Source: Salarias fasciatus | Taxonomy: Eukaryota; Chordata; Actinopteri; Blenniiformes; Blenniidae | Length of the DNA: 64,000 nt | NCBI RefSeq assembly: GCF_902148845.1 | Contig: NC_043753.1 | Coordinates: 10,110,843-10,174,842, forward strand | Direction of reading: 5' to 3' | In this document: piece after piece, positions 43,551 through 64,000 of the stretch | How positions within the stretch are numbered: position 1 is the first letter of the stretch | Layout of the letters: the number at the start of each line of letters is the position of its first letter | Notes under the pieces: generated by a model | The model's database searches: none | Told to the model about the DNA's origin: nothing | What the model saw: only the letters and a program-made list of their open reading frames with translations | Translations under genes and position numbers: made by a program

Positions 43551-46143
43551 TCAGTACATAGGCGACTTCTCCTCGCCCTTCGGGTTGGTCACCTTCTCCA
43601 GATTTTTGCAGATGATGTCGTACAGCTCGGCCTGAAGGAGAAGAGCGTGAACGTTCAGGGTTCCATTTTTCCTCGCGTGAGAAAAATCCCACCTCGTGAT
43701 GAAGTGAAGAGTCTGCTCTGACTGATACTCACGTAGAAGCCGCGGATGTCGAGCACGATCACCCTGATCTCACAGTAGATGCTCTCGTCCTTCTCGTGGA
43801 CCAGCAAGCGGTAATCCATCTGCGGGGTGAAGAGGAGCATTCAAACGTGATCAGACCGACGGTTTCTATTGTTTCGGGGAGTCGTTCAAACTGAGATACT
43901 GTTAATACGTTTGATTTGTAGGGGAATTTCCATTAAAATGCAAATGACATGGTAATCTTAAAGTAGTGTCAATATATACCAGTTAAAATATGAATATAAA
44001 AAAATAATATATTTACATCTATTATTATCGCCTCATTGTGAAAATCTTAGAGTGGTAGTTTGTAATAAATAAAATATAGAAGTGTGTCAAAATGGTGAAA
44101 ATCCCAGTAGATATTCCTCAGTATTTCTCAGTTTGTGGACATTATCCTTCATTTATTGGCCTTTTTAATTTTTCGTGACGTTTTTTTATTGCTGAAAAAT
44201 GTTAAAAGTCCCGATTTTCACAGGAAAACACGAGTCTCCAGAGAAAACTCACCACGTGGGTTTCTTTGGACGCTTTGCCGATGGTGTCGCCCCGATCCAA
44301 AAAGTACCTGAAGAGGGAGGTGTTTTGTTATTTCACACGCTGGAAACAGTTAAGGCTTTATTGTTTTAATGACTGAATAACTGACACACAAAGATTTGAT
44401 GTGACTGAAAGAAGGTAATTTGACCTCTGGCCTATAAGATTGCTTTTGTTTGACCTACTTGTTGATGCAGCCCTGAAAACCATCAACTTTGGTTTTTATT
44501 GCAGCGATTCTCTCCAAGATTTTCTCCTGGAAGTTAAAAAGAGGGACCGGGAAATCAGAAAATAGCATTTTGCATGACGCGTTCACATTTACAATTACAC
44601 ATTTTTGTTTTAAACATGAAATTGGAGAGTGAGATTTATGAGAAAAGCAGAAAACATTACCTGGATGGCGACCCCAAAGTCATTTCCGTCTTCTATTTTT
44701 GGAATGAGATACTGAATCCAGCAGGAAACCTTCAGAAAGAGAGGAGCATAAACTGAAATAAACTGAATTTACGGATAAATACTGCAGAAAATGTGATCGG
44801 ATTTACAGGTAATGACCGAGCTGCTTGAACACAAGCATTCACAAGAATCAGAGCGAGGCGGAGTTTCCTCTTACAGCGATGATGGTCTCTCTGAGGGCCA
44901 CGATCTCCGGCTTCACCCGGTCCAGGATCATCATGATCTTCTCGTTCCCCTTGATGAAGCCGCACTTCGGCGCTGCGGAGCGTCAGAGTCGAGCTGAAGC
45001 TTCCAGGTGCGACGCAAAATATGAAAAACACTGAATAAACAACACGCCTACCTTTCTTCTTCTTCTTCTTCTCCTCTTCTTCATTCTTGTCGGTCTCCAT
45101 TTCCTGGAAGAGAAAAGAAAAGATTTGTAGTTTTCCTGGGCAGTTTTGTCACTATTAAACCCTCTCTCAGAAGCACCACGTGTGTCGGGGGCTCACCTCG
45201 TCTTCGGGGGCCGGAGGGTCTGGGATGGGGATGTCTAGTGGAGCATGCAGCGAGGACATGTCTGTGATGCTGAGGGCCTCATCCTGGCAAACAATGGATA
45301 AAACCATGAGCTGGATTACAAAGACGAGCACTCCAAATGACAGGTCAGAGGTCACTGATCTGAAGGGCTGAGATGCTGAACCTTGAGCAGAGCGTCCAGC
45401 TGGATGATCTTCAGCGGGATGGAGTTGCAGAACAGATCCTCTGCCTGGAAATATCAAAACAGGAAAACGGGATGATTTAGAGTCAATAGTGATCAGTGGT
45501 GATCATTTAAACGGAATTCTGGGATTCAGTTTGTGGGATGTGAATTCCTGATGGTTGCATTTATATGTGTTACTAAGGTAGATTAAAATGAGTTAAGTGC
45601 ATTTAAGGTCCCCTCACTTTAAAAATGTTTTTAAGAGAAAACTAAGAAACCACACAGCTCATAAAGTAAGTTACTGGTTATGAATGGGTGCATTATATCT
45701 CTGCGTAAAACCATTGCGTAAAGCGATCCTCACCCCACAACTTATATTCAAAAGTTTGCAAAATTAAAAAAAAAAAAAAAAAATACAAAGGAAATAAGGA
45801 AATAAAATCCTCCACAAACCTGACGGAACAGAGACTGTCTGAAGTTTTCCACCTGAGGACACAAAACAGAGCAGGTCAAACTGCTGATTCACGTTTCCAA
45901 AAACCTGCTGGATTTACTTTCGATTTCCTCCCGCAGATCGGGACTTTCCATCGACCGTTCGGACACAAGCAAACTCCAACTTTTCAGTTTTTTAACCCAG
46001 CACCACGTTTTCAGACATTTCACCAGAACGCAAAATCACTTTCTCCACGTCTCGTCTTTCTTCGTGGTCGGTCGCAGTGATGAAGACAGACTCACCTTCC
46101 CCGCATTCTCCCTGCTTAATCTCAGAGTCGACGCCTTTGACAT
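43551..46143 (-). CDS. psme2: Proteasome activator complex subunit 2 (PA28 beta)
   Basis: Eleven exons: 46143-46096, 45852-45820, 45444-45382, 45283-45197, 45103-45052, 44972-44875, 44729-44661, 44526-44459, 44307-44253, 43819-43733, 43631-43551. They sum to 246 aa (human 239). It starts [20 protein letters not shown], has [16 protein letters not shown], then a Glu/Lys (KEKE-like) run, [11 protein letters not shown], the activation-loop block [34 protein letters not shown], and ends [11 protein letters not shown]28 alpha-beta heptamers cap the 20S core and open its gate, favouring peptides for MHC class I. The family is interferon-gamma inducible. The SKETHVMDYR block and the MY ending favour PSME2 over PSME1 or PSME3. 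It is divergent from rnf31, as in human. Confidence 0.95.
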
Positions 46144-46152
46144 GACGAAGCA

Positions 46153-46278
46153 AAAGATAGAAACTACGAGATAAATATGATAAGTTTTCTTAGCCGGAGT
46201 TTCTACCGAATCCGCTCGGAGCCACACGTCCGCCTGGTGAGATTTTTTTATTTCCTCATTTGACTTTACTTTCGGTTT
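46153..46278. promoter_or_regulatory. psme2: Candidate IRF/ISRE-like elements of psme2
   Basis: On the minus strand, AAACCGAAAGTAAAGT (46263-46278) contains GAAA-spaced repeats like an IRF element. On the + strand AAAGATAGAAACT (46153-46165) is a weaker match to the ISRE GAAANNGAAACT. Both lie within 140 bp upstream of the start codon, fitting an interferon-inducible gene. Matches are imperfect and function is inferred. Confidence 0.35.
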
Positions 46279-46784
46279 AATGTTGAATGATGCAGTTCGC
46301 GCCTCCCACTGCAGAAAAACGGTCTCCTCATAGGTTTGATCTGATCTGAAGTTCACGAATATCAAAAGTAATATTAATACATGCAGTGAAGATAAGATTT
46401 AAACATCTGAAAAAGCGTCTGAAATATTAATTTACTGCTTTAAGTCCCACTGATCCGCTGACCTCAGTCAGGTCTAATGCACATATATCCGATCCCATGT
46501 GCAAATTTATAAGTTCGGGAGGGTTAAACTCAAATAGTAGATTATTCTAAGTTTACATTATTATAGTCCACTGTATTTTATGTAGCACATTTCATCATTT
46601 GAGAGAGCGAATATACAGTTACGGTTTATTTCTGTTTTCACCTAATAGAAAATAAATAAAGATAACATTTTCATACGTCTGCATGTCTTTTTTTTATTCT
46701 ACAGCAAAAACCCTGGCTTTTATTTTGAAAGTAAAAACCGCGGATGTTTAGACTTTTATTTTGAAAAAAGAAGGCGGGGTCAGA
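46279..46784. other. Spacer between divergent psme2 and rnf31
   Basis: Mostly AT-rich with no coding potential. About 690 bp separate the psme2 start codon from the inferred rnf31 first exon, so the two may share one regulatory region. Confidence 0.5.
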
Positions 46785-46978
46785 GGCGGAAGTGAGGGAG
46801 ACGTCAGTGGAGTTCCGCGTCTTTAAAGCTACAAAGCTAATCGCGTTGTAATGCCACTTTAATTGCACTTCTCCATTAAAAGCGGCTGTTTTTATCCATG
46901 ACAGCGTAGAGGTTAACCTCCGGCATGCTGGCGGATTATTTTAGTACAAGGGAAGCTTTTAAAACTTAATTCGAGCAG
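46785..46978 (+). promoter_or_regulatory. rnf31: rnf31 promoter and probable noncoding exon 1
   Basis: GGCGGAAGTG (46785-46794) is an ETS/GABP site, followed by GACGTCAG (46800-46807, CRE-like). A strong donor GCAG|gtacgt ends a likely noncoding exon at 46978. The matching acceptor (cactccttcag) lies at 48163, 12 nt before the start codon. The transcription start is not visible. Confidence 0.5.
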
Positions 46979-48163
46979 GTACGTAGCTGGTTATTGAACA
47001 TTTTAAAGTTTCGGTTTCGACTGAAGGGAAATAAAAAGTTTTTAGCTCAGCATTCCCAACATGAACATGCAAAAAGACGTCCCATTGCATTAGTTAACTG
47101 CGTTTCAACAGTGGTTTGCGGTAATGAAACCCGCGTCTCTGTGATTTGAACCTCTGTTTTTACACAGACTCTAAGATTAGCCCGGAGTTTCCCTCTTTCA
47201 GCATTTGACACCGTGTCGTCATGAGATCAATCAAAAGTGACATTGAACAAATATCTGCGTTTCTATGAAGCATGTTTACATCTTATATCATTTATCTATC
47301 TTATTCCCACTGATATTTACAGTAGTTTTGAATATTACTTATTTCCTTCAATGGATTTTTTTTATATACTCGTCACACCTAACATTTTATATGTAAGCGT
47401 TTTATATGCATGCAGTGGTCGCAATAGAACCATTTACACCTGTTCTCCTGCTTATAATATCAGTAATACATCAAAGATTATTTGTACATTTATGAAACTA
47501 TTTATCACAATGATAATATCAAATTCTAGATGGTCAATTGAGTGTGGCTCTCATGTTTATGTAGTTAAAATGTTATGGCGCAAATATTATCTCACTCACT
47601 CTGTGCATGAATTCATGAAGAAATGATGAATGTCACACTGTTACAGTGATTTAATACATTTCATTATATTCAATATGCCTTTCATTTCCTACTCTAAACT
47701 CAACATTCCTCTTATCATCATCTCAGTTTGTCTCATGCAGTTTTTTAAATTATTGTTAATATTATTTTACCATTACAGATGCATCTGAAAAGCAAGAAAA
47801 CACATTAGAAAAGTGAATTTCTCTTATAATTTAATTAAAGCAGAAAAACATTCATATTCATTACTTATAAATTGAAATAATTCAGACCATTATTGTTTTT
47901 TCTATATGTAATTTTTTACAAAATATTTCATTCTAGCTGAAAATCTGACATATTAAATATTTTCTTCAATTTATGTCTGTATATTGCCTCTTAAGTCACT
48001 TAAATCACTGTTAAATCACTTTGTGAGCCCTGCATCTTTATTTGTTGTAGGAATGAATATATTGTTGTCATGTGAATGTCACCTCGCAGTAACGAGCCGC
48101 CGTCAGCCCTCAGTTTGAGACACTCTCCTCTCGGTGAATGACTGCTGCGTTTCACTCCTTCAG
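46979..48163 (+). other. rnf31: Probable rnf31 5' UTR intron
   Basis: AT-rich from about 47200 to 48050, with short + strand open frames of no known family. Nothing else was recognised. Confidence 0.45.
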
Positions 48164-48175
48164 CTGTGAACCGCC

Positions 48176-59896
<11,721 letters not shown>

Positions 59897-60164
59897 AGAC
59901 AATCGAGCCTGGAGTTAATGTCGGTTGTGTTTGGGGGAGAAAAAAAAACTGTTTTATTTGAGTTTAAAATCATATAATAGCTGTTTGATTTCTTTCCTGT
60001 TTTTATCCATATTTTAATGTCTTTAAAACTGGAAAAAGAATCTATTTTGGGAAAGAGAGTTTTTATAGAGTTTAATAAGCTCTTCAACAGTTTGAAAGTG
60101 AAAATTTTAAACGAGAGAATCAAGAGAACAAGGCTTTTCAAAGTCATAACACTTTAAAAAAAAA

Positions 60165-60170
60165 AATAAA
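60165..60170 (+). terminator. rnf31: rnf31 poly(A) signal
   Basis: AATAAA in an A-rich context about 270 nt past the rnf31 stop codon. Confidence 0.55.
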
Positions 60171-60189
60171 GCTTTTTGTTTAAAAATGT

Positions 60190-61077
60190 GTATAAATAGA
60201 TCAATGTTTCACTGTGCTGCTTTAAAAAGTCTTGTTCAGCCTTATTCTGCACAATACGTTTTATCCGTGTCAAGGGTACCGTGATTAGATATTGTTCTTC
60301 ATATTTGATCATATTCTCAAATGAAAAGTGTCATTCAGGAGAACTAACTCGGTGTCAGAGGTTGTTTTCCAACATGAAGGAGCAATATTGTTCATATTTT
60401 TCATCATTTACACTCTTAGTACTTCGCTATTCACCACTGTTTTTACATGTTTTCATTTCTGTTTTTATTAATTCATTGGAGACGAAGTAAATGAAGTTGC
60501 TGAATGTGGTCGGATTAAACAGTGCCACTTTCAAAGGAATCAGTTTGCAGCATGGCGGATCATTTGTTCCTTCAGATATCAAATCATACCAGTCAGTTTT
60601 CTGTTTGAGCGGTCGAAATGAGCTCAATAAAGGATTATTTTACAAACAAGTCTATTTATGTGTCTTTGTATAATTTACCTTGGTTAAATGCTGGGATTGA
60701 CTAAAAAGATGTATTTTCTGGAATAGTCTGAAAGGTTTGGATGCAAAACATGAATGCATTTTTTTTGGAATTTTTTCATTCCTGAAAGAACACGAATATG
60801 AAGAGACATTTCAAAAACGTTATTTGTCCTTTTATTTCAAAGAAGTTTTATTACATTTATCAGATTTAAATATCGTCGTTTTTGTTTGACAGTGTTTTGT
60901 TTTTTGCATTTTTTTAATTTTTTGGATTATTATTGAACATTTATATATCTGGTGTGTTTTTTTTATAGCGGTCTTCACCTTTTAGTGCGATTAAAAAGTC
61001 AGTTATTGATTGTATAATCGATATTATTATTAATGCATTTCCAGTACTTTGAGTGACGCTGAAGTGGTCGGGGTTTT
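60190..61077. other. Intergenic stretch between rnf31 and irf9
   Basis: AT-rich DNA with short T runs. No coding exon, repeat with termini or RNA gene was recognised. Confidence 0.55.
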
Positions 61078-61078
61078 G

Positions 61079-61092
61079 TCGCCCCCTGGCGG
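61079..61092 (-). promoter_or_regulatory. CTCF-type motif upstream of irf9
   Basis: CCGCCAGGGGGCGA on the minus strand matches the CTCF core except for G at the third base, a tolerated variant. It sits 20 bp from the STAT-type sites of irf9. Confidence 0.4.
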
Positions 61093-61110
61093 TGGTGATC
61101 GGGCGCTGGT

Positions 61111-61138
61111 TTCTGTGAAATCACGTGACTTCTGGGAA
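61111..61138 (+). promoter_or_regulatory. irf9: irf9 promoter: two GAS (STAT) sites around an E-box
   Basis: TTCTGTGAA (61111-61119) and TTCTGGGAA (61130-61138) both fit the GAS consensus TTCNNNGAA. Between them lies the palindrome TCACGTGA (61121-61128), an E-box of the USF/MITF type. The group sits just upstream of a CpG-rich first exon of irf9. IRF9 is known to be interferon-inducible through STAT1. Binding here is inferred. Confidence 0.55.
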
Positions 61139-61251
61139 GAGGAGCGCCAGCCTGAAGAGCGTCCGCGGCGGAGGGGCGCGCGCCGCGCAGAGCAGAGCAG
61201 CGGAGAGCGTCAGTACGTCGAGCCGAGGATAGACGGAGCGACAGCCGCGAG
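61139..61251 (+). other. irf9: Probable noncoding first exon of irf9
   Basis: A CpG-dense stretch ends in a donor GCGAG|gtaaac (61251/61252). A likely acceptor lies shortly before the start codon at 61682 (gttctag at about 61648 or gttgacag at about 61662). The start of transcription is not visible. Confidence 0.45.
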
Positions 61252-61681
61252 GTAAACGAAACTTAAAGGCACTTCCTCTTAAACGGCACCTTTCCTTCTA
61301 AATTTAATTTGTTTCGCGAAAATCACCGCGCAGGCAGCCAGGTCGTTTTGTTCCTCACGTTTATGTCGCTGCTGAATCTGAGCGTGTTTGTGAAAGCGCA
61401 CTTTGTAGACATTTTTTGTTGTTTCACTCTCTGCGTGTGTGTGCGTGCGTGTGTGCGTGTGTCTGAAAGCCGCAAACATGATGCTTCGCAAGGATTATTT
61501 CAGACTATTAATATGATTTTAACACTCATTCATTGTGTATTACAGTCGTTTTTTGACATTTATTACAGGAAAGAATGTTAATTATTCTAAAATGTGCCTT
61601 GTGTTTACTACTTCTTGTTCGTGTGTTTGTTTGTGTGTGTGTTCTAGTTTGTGTTGTTGACAGCGTACTGTTAACGGAATC

Positions 61682-61738
61682 ATGGCAGGAGTGAAAATGC
61701 GCTCCACTCGCAGGCTGCGCTCCTGGATAGTGGAACAG
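61682..61738 (+). CDS. irf9: Interferon regulatory factor 9, first coding exon (gene continues beyond window)
   Basis: The exon encodes MAGVKMRSTRRLRSWIVEQ and ends in phase 0 at a perfect donor, CAG|gtaagt. This matches the start of the IRF DNA-binding domain, where the (K/R)LR.W(I/V)(V/I)EQ block begins the first helix of the winged-helix fold. Among IRFs, the next gene after PSME2-RNF31 in vertebrates is IRF9, so both sequence and position point to irf9. IRF9 joins STAT1-STAT2 to form ISGF3, which reads ISREs in type I interferon responses. The next exon, with the Trp-repeat core, was not found by 64000, so intron 1 exceeds 2.2 kb, swollen by a LINE remnant. Other IRFs share the motif, so the exact member rests partly on synteny. 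Confidence 0.85.
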
Positions 61739-64000
61739 GTAAGTGTGTGTGTGTGTGTGTGTGTGTGGGAGAGAGAGGGGGCGAGAGAGAAGGAAAGGGA
61801 AACAATGATGAAAGCGGGTTATATAATATTGTGGGATCACGGCCTTGTGGTCCCCAACTTTGTGTTGTTACCTGTTTTTATATCTTCTTTAATAATCACC
61901 CACTCCCACTAAATCCTCAAAGTCCGACTTGTTTTTCAATGAAATGCCAAATCCATTCATTGTGAATTAATTCACTGTCACCAAGATTCAGCGTAGAGAT
62001 GTTTTAATCATCCATGGATACTGACTAGTTTTACTGCCAAGCTGTAAGCCTTTATGTCTAAATGTAGAGGGATGTTTTTATTGTATATTATCACACTTTA
62101 AAAAACTGCAACAAGATCTGTCCTCATTTGTTTTGTATAGCTGAAACATGAATATAAAGTAAAATAAAAGATGGTTCTCTGATGTTGTGTAAATATGTTG
62201 AACTCGATGTGGCTTCAAATTCAGCCATTTCTATTTATTGTTTCCGTCTCCTCCAAGCCAACGGATGGATTTACATAAACTCTTAAAGTCCAGTTTTAAT
62301 TGATTAATGCGATATTATATGACAGTTTGACATTATAGCTTTCAGTATTGGTCTGCCAAATGGTCAACATCTACCTGTCGCTGGTTGTTCTTTGCCCCCT
62401 TTATCCTCCTTAATGCAGCTTCTATTACAACTGAGCTTTGAGGAAATTGTTCTTTTAGGCGATTTTAACTGAGGCTGGCTCTTACCAATCTTATCCATCT
62501 TAAGCATTTTGTCGATCATGAGCTTTTCTTTTTAATTTGGAGCATTTTTTAATCATTCGACCATGTGAATCTTGCTTGGAAATATTTTAATGACAGTTTT
62601 AGTCTTTTTTTAAACAAACATGCTCCTATCAGCTGGATCAGGGTTGAGGAAAGGGAGAGCCTAATTGGCTAATCTTTCAGCAAGCAGTTTTATCTTGCTC
62701 AAGCCACTGCCAACTAAAATGACCGCAAGACAGTCTGGCATACTGTAAAATGTCTATCAGCCCATAGCTGCCCCTCGGAGTTTCCTCCTAACCTACTGAC
62801 ATTACTGAATAACGACAGACCCATGTGTAAGCTCTGCATCTTAGCTGTGGACGCCAAAAAGTACTGCGCTGCACTTTTTATTGACCTTTCAAAGGTATTT
62901 GACACAGTCGACCACAGTATTTCATGTCAGCGGCTGTCTAACATCGGTATGTTTGCAAAACAACCGTAATCAATGTGTATGGTCACTTCGCTTTTATTCC
63001 AAGTTCTTAAACCCTGTAAGTGGTGTGCCTCAAGGTTCTGTTTTAGGACCCTCTGTTTTTACTGTTTATATGAACAAGCTGGGCCAAAAAGTTAATGCTC
63101 CGGTGCATCTTTACGCCGATGATACCGTCATCTACTGTCACACATCGTCTGTCGCTCAGGTGTTCACAGACCTGCAGTCTGCTTTGAGCACCTTTCAGGC
63201 GGCCTCAGGGTAGTTTTAAATGCGGTGCCTTTTTAAATGAAAATACCTTAGGCAAGTTTTAATTGCAAGCAAAACTAAATGTAGGTTCTTTTAGAACAAA
63301 AAGAAGGTACCTGTCATTATAGATATTTAGACATTACAGTTGATGATGGCCTTTCTTTCAAAAGTCCTTCAGAGGAAGCTGAAGGTGAGGCTGGGGTTTT
63401 TCTTCAGAAATAAAGCGTGTTTTTCTTTCACCGCCAGGAAACGCATTGTTGCGACCACTTTCTTGCCACTGCTGGATTTCAGTGATATGAATGTGTCTGC
63501 TCTCTCCCTACATTGCTTGGATGCTGCATATCATAGTAGCTTGAGATTCATAACCAGTTGTAAACCCCTCACACACCACAGTCCTACTTAGTAAACTGGG
63601 CTTCACTATTAAGGTGTGAAACCACCCACTGGTACATTTTTATCTGTAAATCTGGACACCCCTCCCCCCCAAATTCCTTTTTCTTGATGACTCAGATGCA
63701 GTGTGCTGTCACATTAAGGCATATTTAGTGTGTGTTTGTGGTGTGAGCCTCAGCGTTCCCTCCCAACTCTACATGTCAACTTAAGGTTGCTTGTGTTGCT
63801 ACTTCCACATCTGCTTTGCATCTCATTTAGTTTGTTTCTTGTGGTTTGTGTTGCAACAACATCACAAATTCCAAAGACTCACTGTAACTTAACTTCTTCC
63901 AGATTTTGCTTAATTTTTCCCACAGCAAGATGTCACCATCAGAAAAAGATGAAAAAAAAAAACAAAAACAAAAACCTGTGGAGAATATTTACAATCACAA
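61739..64000 (+). other. irf9: irf9 intron 1 (open at the window edge)
   Basis: It begins with a GT repeat (about 61742-61768) right at the donor and continues through AT-rich unique DNA to the LINE remnant. No second irf9 exon is visible. Confidence 0.6.
62340..63960 (+). mobile_element. Decayed non-LTR retrotransposon (LINE) in irf9 intron 1
   Basis: In several + strand frames there are pieces of a LINE ORF in the right order. First comes an endonuclease scrap (SFEEIVLLGDFN, about 62435-62470). Then follow reverse transcriptase motifs [18 protein letters not shown] (about 62871-62925), [20 protein letters not shown] (about 63018-63078) and [15 protein letters not shown] (about 63106-63150). 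The frame is broken by several stops and frameshifts, so this copy is old and dead. Its clade is not certain. The boundaries are approximate, and the 3' end may reach the A-rich stretch near 63950. Confidence 0.75.

Overview
This is an animal nuclear window from a bony fish, probably a percomorph. Every protein-coding gene is split by GT-AG introns, and the products match vertebrate families. Bucky ball genes, long CA/GT microsatellites, L2- and L1-type LINE pieces and small inverted-repeat elements all fit a teleost. All gene models below were assembled by hand from splice signals and reading-frame phase.

Layout, left to right. 1-4.9 kb: a CpG-rich promoter-like patch (about 300-560), then a T-rich field of decayed repeats. 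4.9-14.1 kb: two tandem minus-strand germ-plasm organiser genes. The distal copy (10803-13838) looks like canonical bucky ball (buc). The proximal copy (4900-8973) is a diverged paralogue that keeps the N-terminal BUVE-type motif. 14.5-24.3 kb: kbtbd2 (+), a CUL3 adaptor, with an NRF1-type promoter. 24.3-28.5 kb: gene-poor sequence with microsatellites and SINE-like scraps. 28.5-41.0 kb: avl9 (-), 16 coding exons, a DENN-family secretory protein. 41.98-43.2 kb: lsm5 (+), 5 exons. 43.55-46.14 kb: psme2 (-), 11 exons, PA28 beta. 48.18-59.90 kb: rnf31/HOIP (+), 23 coding exons, the catalytic subunit of LUBAC. 61.1 kb to the right edge: the 5' end of irf9 (+), cut by the window.

Two gene blocks meet here. 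kbtbd2-avl9-lsm5 has the order of a block on human chromosome 7p14. psme2-rnf31-irf9 has the order of a block on human 14q11-12. The second block links immunoproteasome activation, linear ubiquitin/NF-kB signalling and interferon (ISGF3) transcription. Candidate IRF and STAT sites lie upstream of psme2 and irf9.

The most notable observations are these. Four consecutive avl9 introns (12-15) each begin with a tandem repeat within about 12 nt of the 5' splice site. A (GT)87 tract ends 11 nt before the 3' splice site of a frame-shifting rnf31 exon. rnf31 has a GC-AG intron inside its RING1 coding region. A GAS/E-box/GAS triplet sits at the irf9 promoter. A small transposon in avl9 carries a perfect hairpin of two YY1-like sites. 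lsm5 and psme2 have nearly abutting poly(A) signals. I saw no retrovirus-like or other capsid-bearing element and no CRISPR, tRNA or rRNA gene.
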